Position numbers and translations under genes: made by a program | Assembly (NCBI GenBank): GCA_963678675.1 | Contig: OY783193.1 | Coordinates: forward strand, 20,816,977 to 20,880,976 | DNA length: 64,000 nt | Origin: Xiphydria camelus | Lineage: Eukaryota; Arthropoda; Insecta; Hymenoptera; Xiphydriidae | Direction: 5' to 3' | Shown here: positions 32,440 to 44,443 of the stretch, piece by piece | How positions within the stretch are numbered: position 1 is the stretch's first letter | How the letters are laid out: every line of letters begins with the position of its first letter | The notes under the pieces: model-generated | Told to the model about the DNA's origin: nothing | What the model saw: the letters and a program-made list of their open reading frames with translations, nothing else | The model's database searches: none

Positions 32440-33900
32440 GAAAAAAAATAGAAATAAAGTATTATAGTTACCCCGATATTGTAGTTACTCCGATGATTTG
32501 TTCTTCTCCCACGACTTAGATTTTCCAATATGTAGAAATATACCGTCTTCCCATACTGACAGTATACATTCATTTTACCTCTAATATGCCGGAATTAAAA
32601 ATCTCTAGAACTCTGCGGTACAATGCCACGGTAGGAATATCAAATTCTACCGACATGACATGCTTCGACAAGGTCTGTATCAACTTTAGCATTATATTGG
32701 GGGCACTGCACTAATTCTGTGGCACATTTTTCTATCTGAGAATCGTTCTGAAAAAAATAGAAATAAAGTATTTTTTGTCACTCAGTGTCAAATACTCGGT
32801 TTCATGGGCATCCTCGACGCATGTGAAATCATCTTTCACACACCAATTCGTGAAAAGTTGCGCAGTGCGTGAAATAACCTGCGCAGTGCGTGAAATCGTC
32901 AACCTCGTATTTGACACTTAGTGACAAAAAATAGAATTCGTTATTCGGTTGTTTCGCGCCGTTCTAACGAGTGTGATTGCCGTACTCGCTTCGCTCGTGC
33001 GGCAAACTTCACACTCGTTAGAAACAGCGCTTCACGCCCTAATAACGAAAATAACTAATAGTTACCCCGATATTGTAGTTACTCCGATGATTTGTTCTTC
33101 TCCCACGACTTAGATTCTCCAATATGTAGAAATATACCGTCTTCCCATACTGACAGTATACATGTATTTTACCTTTAATATGCTGGAATTAAAAATCTCT
33201 AGAACTCTGCGGTACAATGCCACGGTAGGAATATCAAATTCTACCGACATGACATGCTTCGACAAGGTCTGTATCAACTTTAGCATTATATTGGGGGCAC
33301 TGCACTAATCCTGTGGCACATTTTTCTATCTGGGAAAGCCGTGGTAGAAAAGTAGGAGATACGATAGAATTGGATTACAATAATGAAGTAATTATTTTAT
33401 TATCTTTTCTTTATCGATATATTTTCCCTTTCGTATTATTAAAAGTTCCAATTATGTATTATCGGAACGCTGTACAGCTGTACTACCATACTAATATGCT
33501 TTCCCAGATAGAAAAATGTGCCACAGGATTAGTGCAGTGCCCTTAATATACCGCTAAAGTTGATACAGACCTTGTCGAAGCATGTCATGTCGGTAGAACC
33601 TGATATTCATACCGTGGCATTGTACCGCAGAGTTCTAGAGATTTTTAATTCCGGCATATTGGAGGTAAAATGCATGTATACTGTCAGTACGGGAAGACGG
33701 TATATTATCGGAACGCTGTACAGCTGTACTACCATAATAATATGCTTTCCTAGATAGAAAAATGTGCCACAGGATTAGTGCAGTGCCCTTAATATACCGC
33801 TAAAGTTGATACAGACCTTGTCGAAGCATGTCATGTCGGTCGAACCTGATATTCACACCGTGGCATTGTACCGCAATTCTAGAGAATTCTTTTCTACCCA
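32440..33900. repeat. F6 repeat cluster, with two MITEs
   Basis: F6 (GACATGACATGCTTCGACAA) occurs as direct copies at 32,460-32,745 and 33,060-33,345 and as inverted copies at 33,495-33,700 and 33,725-33,900. Between the direct copies lie two palindromes: 32,773-32,935 (TTTTTTGTCACTCAGTGTCA mirrored) and 32,937-33,048 (TTCGTTATTCGG, loop ACTCGCTTCGCTCGT). 33,350-33,450 is an F5 fragment. Confidence 0.75.
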
Positions 33901-34813
33901 GGTTGATTTTTGACTGCGAAGAAAAATCCACCAATCCGTTCCGTTCTCGTATGGCGCTGAAAACAAAAAATAGAATAACCACAAAGATATTTGTTCTGTA
34001 TAAGGGATGAAAATGAGGTTAAGACAGTCAGTTAGGAAGTTACTTATCTGATGCCACTTCTTCCGAGATATAGATGTCTCCTTCCCTGTTCTTCATGCAC
34101 CAGCAACCAAAGAAAAATGACACTGCTTCCGTGCACTGTTTTGATTATTAAAAAAAAATCTAAACGATTTGATAATAGCTAGCTGTCAGAGCGTCTGTCA
34201 CATTCACCACTGTTGAGATTCACTACTCCGATTACACTGAATTTGTACTTTTTATTAACAAGCGCGTCCGAGGATCGAAAAAATGCGAGGGATATCGTTT
34301 CGCGAATGGAAATATTTTTAAATTTTGAAAAACAACTAAACATTCAAGGAATATAGTCTCTCACACACTCTCACATACATTTTTGATGGCGTATGCGTGT
34401 GGCCGCATCTGTGTACACATTTCCGACCATGGCCGAATACCGCCGAAGACAGGCGGAATTTTTGTGACATTTTTACATATATATATCGCCCGAGAAATCG
34501 GATTCTCGACTTTAATGGGGCGAGGGGCGTGGCTTCGCGTTGCTAAGGAAAAATCTCTGTTAATATGTAACTTACAACATTTACTCTGGTCTCTATCGAT
34601 AGAGAATAGTCGATTTATATGGCGTAACTAAGCATAGTTTTGGTTATAACCGTATATTTATTGAGAAAATTCGATGTTAAAATTGAGGGGTGAAGGGGGC
34701 AGACATTTTTCCTGTAAAGATACACGGGTGCTCGCGGCGACAGCGCTGGCGGCGTCGTTCTGACGACTTGAATGAACATGCCGCGAGACACTACCGTGTC
34801 TCTTGATATTCGA
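33890..34813 (-). mobile_element. F7 Helitron-like repeat, long copy
   Basis: On the minus strand it starts TCAAGAGACACGG (34,813), with the hairpin GAGACAC-ggta-GTGTCTC, and runs about 900 bp to near 33,890. The inverted partner is 61,918-62,780. All four F7 starts in the window are preceded by A. It is non-coding. Confidence 0.55.
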
Positions 34814-35298
34814 GTGAACGAAACTTTCAGTCAAAATGGTACGATTGAGTTTTTTTCTCTGCGACAAGGAGAGAAGAAGAAGGAGAGCATTTATTCTCTC
34901 GCTTATTTTCTCTTCTTCTTACTCTGTCACTTTCTTCACATTTTTTATGTTCGGTTAAACTAAAAACTCTAACCCTTGTGTTATATTTAAAGTACAGAGA
35001 TTAAATAAATTCCTCCGCAGGAGCAAAGCCAAGAGTGCGTAATCACTTTATCTACTCCACTATGACAGAGTCCTCTTTCACGTTTAACCTTCGAGCGCTT
35101 GCGTGGGCGGCAACCCGAGTAGAAATGCGATCGGGCTTGCCCGATGTAGCTTCGGGGCCCGACCGGGCGCTTCTAAGGTATGCCCTGCAGGGCGTACCTG
35201 ATCGGGGCCCGACCGGACGTTTCTAAGGCATGCCTTGGAAGGGCATATCTGATCGGGGCCTCACCCGGCGTTTCTAAGGCATGCCCTGAAAGGGTATA
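34814..35298. repeat. spacer and 50-bp tandem repeat
   Basis: 34,814-35,100 holds nothing recognised. 35,151-35,300 has three ~50-bp units starting GGGGCCCGACCGG (35,154, 35,204, 35,255), each with TTCTAAGG and ATGCC. Related sequence in the other orientation is at 52,440-52,660. Confidence 0.7.
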
Positions 35299-37834
35299 CC
35301 ACAAAAACAGATTCTCTGTAAAAAAAGGCGGCATGTTCATTCAGTGCCAACAAAAATTGATACGTAAAATACTCTCCAAAAAAGATTTGAAATCAATTAA
35401 GATCGCCATGTTCAAGAGTTATATATAAAAAGTAAAAGGCATCATTTGAAAGGGAAATTATTGTAAATCAAGTGACTACAAAATTCGACTAAAAAAATTT
35501 ATAAAAAAATTTTAATAAATAAAAATACGTGTGTGTATAATAACATATAATATAAAACAGTTTTTATAGAAAAATTGTTAGATGTGAAACATCGAAATTC
35601 TTCTTTGTAGAAAGCATGCGATAGGAAGGATGGACCACGCGTCCGTCGAAAGAACACGTGCGCCAGAGCGCATTTGTATTTATGACTGTGATACTATTAA
35701 ACGGTACGAACCGTTGTGTCTAATTCAAAAAGCGCATTTAGTTTACTCTCTCTTAACTCTACCATCGGTACTGTTTAATAGTATCACAGTCATAAATACA
35801 AATGCGCACTGGCGCACGTGTTCCTTCCTATCGCATACTTTCTACAAAGAAGAATTTCGATGTTTCACATCTAACAATTTTTCTATAAAAACTGTTTTAT
35901 ATTATATGTTATTATACACATACATATTTTCATCTACAACAAAGTATCTTACATCGATGCGGGCCTAAAGTTCATAGATAATAAGATAATGGCGATTAAA
36001 TTTCCTTTCCTGGTGAATAAGTTTAGCCTCATATGTTTCTTTGACTTATCAAATATCTATTTACAATCGTGATGTATTATAGATTGTACACACATACGTA
36101 CCATATGAGGCTAAACTTACTTGCCAGCGAAGAAGTTTCAATTACGATTATCTCATTATTTATGAACTTTTGACCTATATCGATATGACTTTTCTATGCA
36201 TGGTGGGAGAAGGAAATTCTTCGAAACCACCGAGCTGGAGCATGAAAATTGGAGCCGGGAGAGTACGCAGATTCGGTTGGTGCTATCCCCGAAGAAGTAC
36301 ACGTGCACCGCAATAGTCGAATTTATTGCGGGTCTGCACTTTGTCCGAGGAGAGCATAAAAGGCAGAGGATTTCTGTTGCCTCCCGCGAGGCTCCTGAAA
36401 TCTGAGCACGCGGTCGAGGCCCTTCGCTTGCGACCCGGCGCCTATCACTCTCGCTAGACTGAGTTACTATCTATTTAGCCGGTCAAATAGACTGAAATTT
36501 CTCTGGCAGTAAATCTTTATTGTGTATCCACTACAATATCTAGCTAGATTTATTTTTCTCAACCGAGATTCTAGACTAACTCTCGCTAGATTGTTCTCAA
36601 TGCTGTGTCCACTTGAGTAAATCTAGTTGAAAACGAAAGAACACGTTCGCCAGTGCGCATTTGTATTTATAATTGTGATACTATTAAACGGTACAAACCG
36701 TTGTGTCTAATTCAAAAAGCGCATTTAGTTTACTCTTTCTTAACTCTGCCATCAGTCGCTGCTCCGTCTCGCGATAAACGGAATTCGACACAACGGTTCG
36801 TACTGTTTAATGGTATCACAGTCATAAATACAAATGTGCACTGGTGCACGTATTCTTTCAACGGATGCGTGGTCCATCATTCCTATCGCATACTTTCTAC
36901 AAAGAAGAATTTCGATGTTTCACATCTAACAATTTTCCTATACAAACGGTATTTAAATGTTATTTTTAAACGTGCTAACCAATGATCAATCAATCCTCAT
37001 GCTTTCATTAATGAGGGTAAATACTGCTTCGCGCGCACACCGATACAGTGAGCGTGTAGTAGTAAGTGGTAACGCAAGGGCTCGGTGGAAGGGGACCATC
37101 GAGTCGTGGCGGAGAGAGCCGATGCGTCCCGAGTTAGGCCAGGCGAACGTTGGGACGCAGTTCAGTGAGGAGACGTAGGGTGACCGTTGCCTCTATATCT
37201 ATATATAGAATAGATATAGATATAGAGGCAATGTTCAACGTTCGCCTGGCCTTAGCGTATTTAGCCACTCCAGCGACGTTTCACGAGCAGCCGGTCTCAC
37301 CCCCGAAGCGTGGCATAAGATGTTTCACATCAAAAAGAACTTGCCGCGTTTAAGTTTTCATATTTTATCCACTATACCGAATAATTGGTAGTGCTTGGAC
37401 GGTGTTAGAGTGATTCATAAATTGCACTGCCGAAGTCAAATTCAGAGAAATTCAGAAGGCCCCCGCCTGATCGGTTTCTCGTACGACATTCGGTATACTG
37501 GTGGTATCATATAAGTATATGAATTTATTTAAAATCATAAGTGCATAAACATCGAGTATAATTCTGTGTCTGAATTTTTTATTTTGAAGGGAAAAAACGC
37601 GGCGTTCATTTTATTAAAATTTTTTAATAAATTTTTTTAGTCGAATTTTGTAGTCACTTGATTTACAATAATTTCCCTTTCAAATGATGCCTTTTACTTT
37701 TTATATATAACTCTTGAACATGGCGATCTTAATTGATTTCAAATCTTTTTTGGAGAGTATTTTACGTATCAATTTTTGTTGGCACTGAATGAACATGCCG
37801 CCTTTTTTACAGAGAATCTGTTTTTGTGGGGGGG
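35299..37834. mobile_element. F3 foldback interrupted by a ~1.8-kb insert
   Basis: The left arm (35,299-about 35,520) stops in TTTTAATAAA and the rest resumes at about 37,332 with AAAAGAACTTGCCGCG, text that is continuous in the F3 copies at 30.9 and 56.3 kb. The insert consists of an F2 foldback (35,525-35,930), a small foldback (35,965-36,172, CATATGAGGCTAAACTT) and the inverted block 36,191-37,335. Confidence 0.82.
36191..37335. repeat. 1.1-kb arm, inverted partner of 18,253-19,344
   Basis: Reverse-complement copy running from TTCTATGCATGGTGGGAGAA to GATGTTTCACATCA. It contains a degenerate F2 foldback (36,630-36,960) and about 90 bases (37,050-37,140) missing from the partner. Confidence 0.88.
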
Positions 37835-37901
37835 ATTTCACTACTTTTTAGAATTTATTCATGAATAGAATACGTACATGTAGGAGAATAGCTTTTATTA
37901 C

Positions 37902-38612
37902 TAAGTGTATTATTGCAGAACGAGTAGGTTAGAAGATTTTCATGAAGACTCACTGATTTTCTGACATGTCATCTCGTACAGGTGCAACCGAAGAGGATCT
38001 AGCTCATGTCCTGTCCGTAAAAAAATGACTCGATGGATCGGAGAATGTCAGGCTTGTCACCGAGCGCCTTTCACCCGTAGTACTTTCATTGCAATATGTG
38101 ATTTTCGTCTCAACTATTCCTGCTCTAAGTAACTTTTACTTCTTTCAAAGCATTTACCTTGTACGAATTGTTGATCGTAGGGGGCAACGATCAATGATTG
38201 TGACTAATTATTCCTGCGATGATGTTCCAGTTGTACACCAATTGCGTTTTAGTTTTAATAGACGAACTTGTCTACGACGAGTCTCTATTATCGATCGCTG
38301 CCTCCTACCATGAACAGTTCATAAAAGGTGATGAGGGTGAGGGTGAAGGGGGTGAGGTTACCTTGAAAGAAGTAAAAGCTATTTAACGCTGGAATAGTTG
38401 AATGAAACGAGAAGCGCGTATTGCAATTAATGTACCGTGGGTAATAGGCGCTCGGTGACAAGCCTGACATTCTCCGATGTCCATCGAGTCATCTTTTTAC
38501 GGACAGGACACGAGCTAGATCCTCTTCGGTTGCACCTGTACGAAATGACATATCAGAAAATCGTGAGTCTTCACGAAAATCTTTTAACCTACTCGTTCTG
38601 CAGTAATACTTA
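37902..38612. mobile_element. F4 foldback element
   Basis: Ends AAGTGTATTATTGCAGAACG and its inversion near 38,612; arms over 300 bp with ACATCGGAGAATGTC-type blocks and CGATCAATGATTGTGACTAA/CTATTATCGATCGCTG near the centre. It is non-coding. Confidence 0.85.
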
Positions 38613-39682
38613 CAATTAATATACCTGGAAGTTGAAGCAACAGGATTGCCGTACCTTTGGTCCAATATTGAAAAGAAATCTTCTCAAGGCTGAATACAAC
38701 TTGGGCATGTTTCAGCGTACAATTAGCTAGATGCAGCTCGACGAATGAACTATTCCGACTGGTTTTTGGAACGGCAAGTGGACGATCCCTCGTTCGTCAG
38801 AAGATTTTGTGCCAGACGCTCTGACAGCTAGCTATTATCAAATCGTTTGGATTTTTTTTTAATAATCAAGATAGTGCACGGAAGCAGTGTCATTTTTCTC
38901 TGGTTGCTGGTGCATGAAGAGTAGGAAAGGAGACATCTGTATCTCGGAAGAAGTGGCATCAGATAAGTTACTTCCTAACTGACTGTCTTATCCTCATTTT
39001 CATCCCTTATACAGAACAAATATCTTTGTGGTTATTCTATTTTTTGTTTTCAGCGCCATACGAGAACGGGACGGATTGATGGAAATTTGATTTTTCTTCG
39101 CAGTCAAAAATCAACCTAGGTAGAAAAGAATTCTCTAGAATTGCGGTACAATGCCACGGTATGAATATCAGGTTCTACCGACATGACATGCTTCGACAAG
39201 GTCTGTATCAACTTTAGCGGTATATTGGGGGCACTGCACTAATCCTGTGGCACATTTTTCTATCTGGGAAAGCATATTATTATGGTAGTACAGCTGTACA
39301 GCGTTCCGATAATATACCGTCTTCCCGTACTGACAGTATACATGCATTTTTTACCTCTAATATATGCCGGAATTAAAAATCTCTAGAACTCTGCGTTACA
39401 ATGCCACGGTAGGAATATCAAATTCTACCGACATGATATGCTTCGACAAGGTCTGTATCAACTTTAGCATTATATTGGGGGCACTGCACTAATCCTGTGG
39501 CATATTTTTCTATGGTTATAACCGTATATTTATTGAGAAAATTCGATGTTAAAATTGAGGGGTGAAGGGAGCAAACATTTTTCCTGTAAAGATACACGGG
39601 TGCTCGCGGCGACAGCGCTGGCGGCGTCGTCTTGACGACTTGAATGAACATGCCGCGAGACACTACCGTGTCTCTTGATCTG
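38613..39682. repeat. F7 and F6 fragments
   Basis: 38,830-39,110 is an internal F7 fragment that includes TTTTTTGTTTTCAGCG, 39,120-39,505 an F6 block, and 39,507-39,682 (minus) a short F7 that ends at the palindrome GGTTATAACC. The last copy is only about 176 bp. Confidence 0.6.
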
Positions 39683-40654
39683 ATCAAGGCAGTGGAGGGC
39701 ATCAATGAAGTATTCCCTGTCAAATTATTTGTTGTATAGAATTGATACAATCATGCATTTTAACATGGAAGTAATTCTGAAATATTTCTAAATTATATTG
39801 AAATATATTGCAATACCCTAATAAATAATTATAGATTGTGTGATAAGTTTTAACTAGTACTATTCTTATTTAGCAACTTTCGCTGGTCTTGTATCTCTTC
39901 TCATCCACGATAAATTAGATAAACTTGATAATGATCATTGAATTCGTCTACCACTTTGAAAACCGTTGTTATACGACATACATTTTACAATAGTGAAATG
40001 GCAGACGTTTATTAAACATCATTTTTGTTATAATTTTTTGATACTGTTCATAATTATTTTTTTTAAAGATTGGACTACACAAAACGTCTGCCACTTTTTC
40101 TATCGATATCTCTAACTCAATTTTAGTTCTAAATTAATCGCAGACACTTACTAATACCTTTTTTTCCTTGTTCTGTAAACAATTTTAAAGAATATTTAAA
40201 AATAGTATGGACTGCGTTAGAGCTTTATCGTATTGATTTTAACGGCACTTATGACCAATATAAACGTACAATTGCAGTGGCAGACGTTTACTAATCATCG
40301 CATAAAATCTGTCACTATATCCTTGTCTAATACTACCGGTCGCCGGAATTTGAAGTACGTGGCGTGCTGCACGCCCAATATCCACCATGTTTCCGCAGCG
40401 CCGCGAGCGCCTCGATCGGTAAATAGCGGTCTCAATAGTGGTGAATGTGAAAGATGCTCCGCATAGTTTGATAATCGTTTGCATCTTTTTCGAATAATCA
40501 AGATAGTGAACGGAAGCAGTGCTATGTTTCTCGGATTGCTTGTGCATAAAGAGCAGGAAAGGAGACATCAGTATCTCAGAAAAAGTGCCATCAGATAAGT
40601 TACTTCCTAATTAACCGTTTTAACCTCATTTTGATCACGTATGAACAACGGTTT
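39683..40654. other. AT-rich region with a repeated motif
   Basis: The motif TGGCAGACGTTT occurs near 40,000 and 40,276 and inverted near 40,082. 40,430-40,640 is another internal F7 fragment (AATAGTGGTGAATGTGA, ATCAGATAAGTTACTTCC). No gene was seen. Confidence 0.45.
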
Positions 40655-41135
40655 ACGGTGACACGATTTACGGTGTGCGCGAGCTCACCAGAGAGGTTGA
40701 TGATCGGTAATTCTCCGATAGTCTTCGAATGTAATCTCATTCGCGTGGGTGATGCGGTTTACCCAAGCACCAGAGGCCTGATCAAGCTACTGCTGAAGAA
40801 GATGCCTGATGAGACCCTCGTGAGTCAGAATGATCTGACAATTATGGAAAAATCATTCTCGCGACGAATGCGCACAGAAAGCATTATACCAAGAGTGGGC
40901 TGATACGCGATAGCAAGAGCATCAAGTTCAACAACATTATCGCCAAAGTGATCGGCTACCACGCTGAGTCGCCGAGAGTGGCAAACGAGTAGATTACACG
41001 TACTGGGACGATCCCAACGAACCCGTAGATCGCCTTCGTCTGCTGCTAGCTTCTCAGGCTGCCGGTAACTCAGGTCACTCCAACGAAATCATATCCATCA
41101 TTGAGGAATTGCGCGAAGCTGATATCATTTATTAG
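40655..41135 (+). pseudogene. decayed conserved protein of a Polinton-like neighbourhood
   Basis: Reading pieces in two frames gives IGNSPIVFECNLIRVGDAVY, NAHRKHYTKSGLIRD and TYWDDPNEPVDRLRLLLASQ then GHSNEIISIIEELREADIIY, with TAG at 41133-41135. I recall such proteins beside a retroviral-type integrase in arthropod genomes. It is broken by a frameshift near 40,860-40,890 and a stop/frame change near 40,992. The integrase remnant follows 22 bp later. C+G content is higher than in the surroundings. Confidence 0.55.
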
Positions 41136-41157
41136 TGGGATCGCATGATGTCTCTTC

Positions 41158-41395
41158 CTGGATGATACCTGGCAAGCGGATTTCGTCGACATGTCGGCTT
41201 ACGCGAGAGCTACCGGTGGATATCGCTTCCTGCTCGGTATCAAAGAACCCGCAAGTCAACTCTGGCAAAGAATTCTACAACACCAAGCTCGAGTCTCTGA
41301 TGCAACGACACGGCATCAACCTGTACCCGGCTATCAGCAACCTCAAAGCGTCCACCTGCGAGCGTTTCAATCGCACCCTGAAGAGCAAGATATAG
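41158..41395 (+). pseudogene. retroviral-type (rve) integrase, internally deleted
   Basis: The first piece LDDTWQADFVDMSAYARATG holds the first catalytic Asp. The second piece, in another frame, has VNSGKEFYNTKLESLMQRHG then NLKASTCERFNRTLKSKI; its Glu is the third catalytic residue. The span between is too short, so roughly 40-50 residues are missing, and the second Asp seems to be Asn (VNSGKEF). Inactive. The type resembles transposon-derived integrases of Polinton/Maverick-like elements. Confidence 0.6.
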
Positions 41396-42058
41396 ATGCA
41401 ATTCAGCAGAGACGGTCCACAACCCATGATCAAGGATTGCATTTATTGTCAAAAAGGCTAATTTTTTTTACCAATGAAGGCAAAAGAATAAAATGTTGTC
41501 TCATTATTTAAACTACGATTCCCCGATGGTAGAATAGTTAACGGAAGACTTGAATTGTTTATGCAACAGCTGTGACTGGAGAAAGGTCATGATAGAAAGT
41601 ATTGGGCACACCGTGTAGCAGCTGCAGCACCGAGAGGATATTCTAACATCAAAAGGTTTCGCAGGAGGAACAGAATCAATGCATAATTTCTTTTGGATTC
41701 TCTCCTTTGGAATTTGATAGCAAGGTTGCTCGGATAGCTTCTTCGTCTCCAGAAATCCAGTCGATCTGCTGAGCTTGTTCAATTTTGAAAAGTCCATTTT
41801 CTTAGTTGCTTCTAACTGTCACTGATATGTGATACCCCAAAGATGTGGTTTTTTTTTAGTCGAACACTGCTCAGTGGTATGGGGAAATTTCCGTTCCGGG
41901 TTCCACTTAGGTTCCGACTTGCTCCGAGCAATCATTCCATACGGTAAGGAGAAAACTGTTTACCACGATGACGCTCCAGAGAAATTGCGGAGACGTGCAC
42001 GCTTGCAGGTTTCGACTTCCTCCGAGCAATCTTGCAACACTCATTGGTGACTGTAGCA
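41396..42058. other. unassigned; possible further gene debris
   Basis: A minus-strand frame at 41,513-41,797 (94 codons, begins MDFSKLNKLSR) may be another decayed gene of the same neighbourhood; evidence is weak. TGCTCCGAGCAATC and TCCTCCGAGCAATC repeat at 41,919 and 42,018. Confidence 0.3.
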
Positions 42059-42440
42059 CCGATTCAAATCCCCCACCACGACGCATGCGCGCGGCGCAAT
42101 GTGCATCGCGGTCGAAAGCGAGATTGCCCGGGGGCAAGGCCGAACCTGCATTCATGACATCGTGATTTCGATCGAGCTCCGCGGTGCGAATTCAAATCCC
42201 CCACCACGACGCATGCGCGCGGCACAATGCGCAACCGGAGATCATGGTCGAAAGCGAGATTGCCCGGGGCAAGGTGAAACCTGCATACATGACGTCACGA
42301 TAACATACTCTAGGCGCAATGTGCAACCGGAGAAGCATGATTGCGGTGATGCTTGTTATGTAAGCATATCGAAAGCGAGATTGCCCGGGGCGAGGTTAGG
42401 AAAGGGAGTGTCGAAAGCGAGATTACCCGGGTGAGGTTAG
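42059..42440 (+). repeat. CG-rich irregular tandem repeat
   Basis: TCGAAAGCGAGATTGCCCGG occurs near 42,113, 42,248, 42,369 and (with A for G) 42,410. Twice it is preceded by AATCCCCCACCACGACGCAT. Spacing is about 133 bp for the first pair and then shorter. Confidence 0.75.
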
Positions 42441-42524
42441 GGAAGGGGTGTCGGCATGGCGTCACTGGCCGCGATGCTGGGGATTGGGGGTAGGTGTCGC
42501 CGAACTGTTATAGCTTATCTACTC

Positions 42525-42746
42525 TGCACTAACCCTGTGGCACACTTTTCTACATTATTACGGTAGTATAGCTGCACAGCGTTCCGGTAATATACCGTCT
42601 TCCTATACTGATAGTATACATGCATTTTGCCTCCAATATGCCGAAATTTAAAATCTCTAGAATTGCGGTACAATGCCATGGTAGGAATGTCAGGTTCTAC
42701 CGACACGACGTGCTTCGACAAGGTCTGCATCAAATTTGGCGGTATA
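42525..42746 (-). repeat. F6 fragment hosting the next element
   Basis: An F6 copy runs from CACTAACCCTGTGGCACA to TTTGGCGGTATA, and its continuation TTGGCGGTACTGCACTAATC is at 49,728, after the 7-kb insertion. Confidence 0.65.
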
Positions 42747-42887
42747 CAGTAGACTCTCAATTATCCGAGGTAATTGGGACCGAGAGTCTCGGTTAAAAAT
42801 AAAACTCAGATAATCCAGTTCTTTTAAATTTCTCGTGGATGACGAAGAAAAATCCAAAAGGTACATTATAGAGTTTTATATTTACTT

Positions 42888-43045
42888 ATAGGGGGCATCC
42901 GCCCCCTGCTCGCTTCGCTCGCCAACCCCCGGGGGGCTATCGCCCTCGCGCCGCTATCGCGGCGCTCCCCCAAGTTTGTAGGGGACGGCGGTCGGTCAAC
43001 GGACTTATCTCGCGATGCGCTTCGCGTCGCTCGAATTCGACAAAA
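42888..43045. other. cluster of CG-rich short hairpins
   Basis: GGGGGC-atcc-GCCCCC, GCGCCGC-tatc-GCGGCGC and CGATGCG-ctt-CGCGTCG follow each other, with GCTCGCTTCGCTCGCC nearby. The cluster is strikingly CG-rich in an AT-rich setting. It is not coding. Confidence 0.7.
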
Positions 43046-43210
43046 CGCCGGCCAAACGGGTAGACGGGCCTGCCAACCGTGGGTGACCCATGATGTAATA
43101 CAAAATTACCGTATAGTAATCTGCTTGGCTGGCTTGCAGCGCGCCGAACGACGACCGATAGTATACTACAGCCGATTGGTGACCGACGCGCTGCAGGGGA
43201 TGGGAAATAT
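43046..43210 (+). repeat. ~110-bp unit, copy 1
   Basis: CGCCGGCCAAACGGGTAGAC, then AATCTGCTTGGCTGGCTTGC and CCGATAGTATACTACAG. The same order recurs in direct orientation near 48,545-48,640 and 49,289-49,400, outside the palindrome on the other side. Confidence 0.65.
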
Positions 43211-43218
43211 TTTTAAGG

Positions 43219-43222
<4 letters not shown>

Positions 43223-43277
<55 letters not shown>
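43223..43277 (+). repeat. (CT)n microsatellite
   Basis: About 27 CT units without interruption, next to the start of the minisatellite. It is absent from the mirrored side. Confidence 0.95.
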
Positions 43278-43280
<3 letters not shown>

Positions 43281-44443
43281 ACAGGCCGTACGCTTTGCAG
43301 ACTATGTAGGTCACACTATTTACAGACTATATAGGCCATGCAATGTACAGCCTATATAGGCCGTACGCTTTGCAGACTATATGGGCCACACGATTTATAG
43401 ACTATGTAGGCCATGCAATGTACAGCCTATATAAGCCTTACCATTTGCAGACTATATAGGCCACGTGATATTCAGGCTATATAGGGTACTTAATTTGCGA
43501 ACGATATAGGCCTCACGATATTCAGGCTACATAGGCCAGCAAGCTAGAGTCTGTATAGGCCTACGTAGCAAGAGTACAACACTCGCAATGGAGGCTATTC
43601 ACGCCGTGTGATGTACCACCTACATAAGCCAATTGAGTGATTCAGAGATTATACAGACCAAGTAATTCACGGACTATATCACAGGCCAAACATTGCCGAA
43701 AAAATTAAAGTAAAATGGTCAGAATAATTAAGATAAAATCAATCAAATGCATAGAACATCAATTTTTATTGCACAGAGAAATATCGAATTTCCATATAGA
43801 GAACAGCATAATTATATTAAAATTCATGAATCATTTATTATGATTAATTAACAACTGAACCGAAAAAAAACATGTTGAATGCCTTCCTTCGATTGCTTCG
43901 AGGAGCATGAGTCCTCCTTGCTCCTTTGTCCTGGGCCTGCGTTGGAAAGCCCCGTTGCCTTGACGTCACTGTGGGGGAAACTGCCCGCTTCAACCTGGCA
44001 CTGTGGATCACCCTTGCTTGGCGCGTCCACTCCTAATAGTCCAGTAAAATTTCCGTTTAAATCGAAAATTGTGACGTAATGGTGAAAACTTGATAAAAAA
44101 TCAATATCATCGCATAAATCTCCCTCAAGTTAAGTGTTAACTCTCAAGTCGAGGGAAATTTTCATGGGAGAAATAATAATTTCATGGATTAGTATTGTTA
44201 ATTTTTAGAAATATTACTATAGAATTAACGCGCGCGCGATCTTATAAAAAATTATGATATTTCTCGTTTTCGAGATTTAGGTTAGGTTTCCAATATTCAA
44301 TCAACTATAATATCCATTAGAAAGTATAAAAAATTCAATAAAATGAGGAACAATCATTTCTTCATAAAAAGTTAAAGTACTTCAATAAAACGCGTACTAA
44401 AATGATTATAAAATGTTAAATTACGTACGATTTTTATGTAATA

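Noticed and set aside
38830..39075. Intron-like 3' splice site TTTTTTGTTTTCAG in F7 copies
   Set aside because: The sequence fits a splice acceptor, but no exon frame follows consistently in the copies at 33.97, 39.05 and 62.76 kb.
43848..44079. Overlapping 60-66-codon frames mirrored at 47,496-47,745
   Set aside because: Both strands are open over the same bases and the mirrored preservation is explained by near-identical arms; no domain was recognised.
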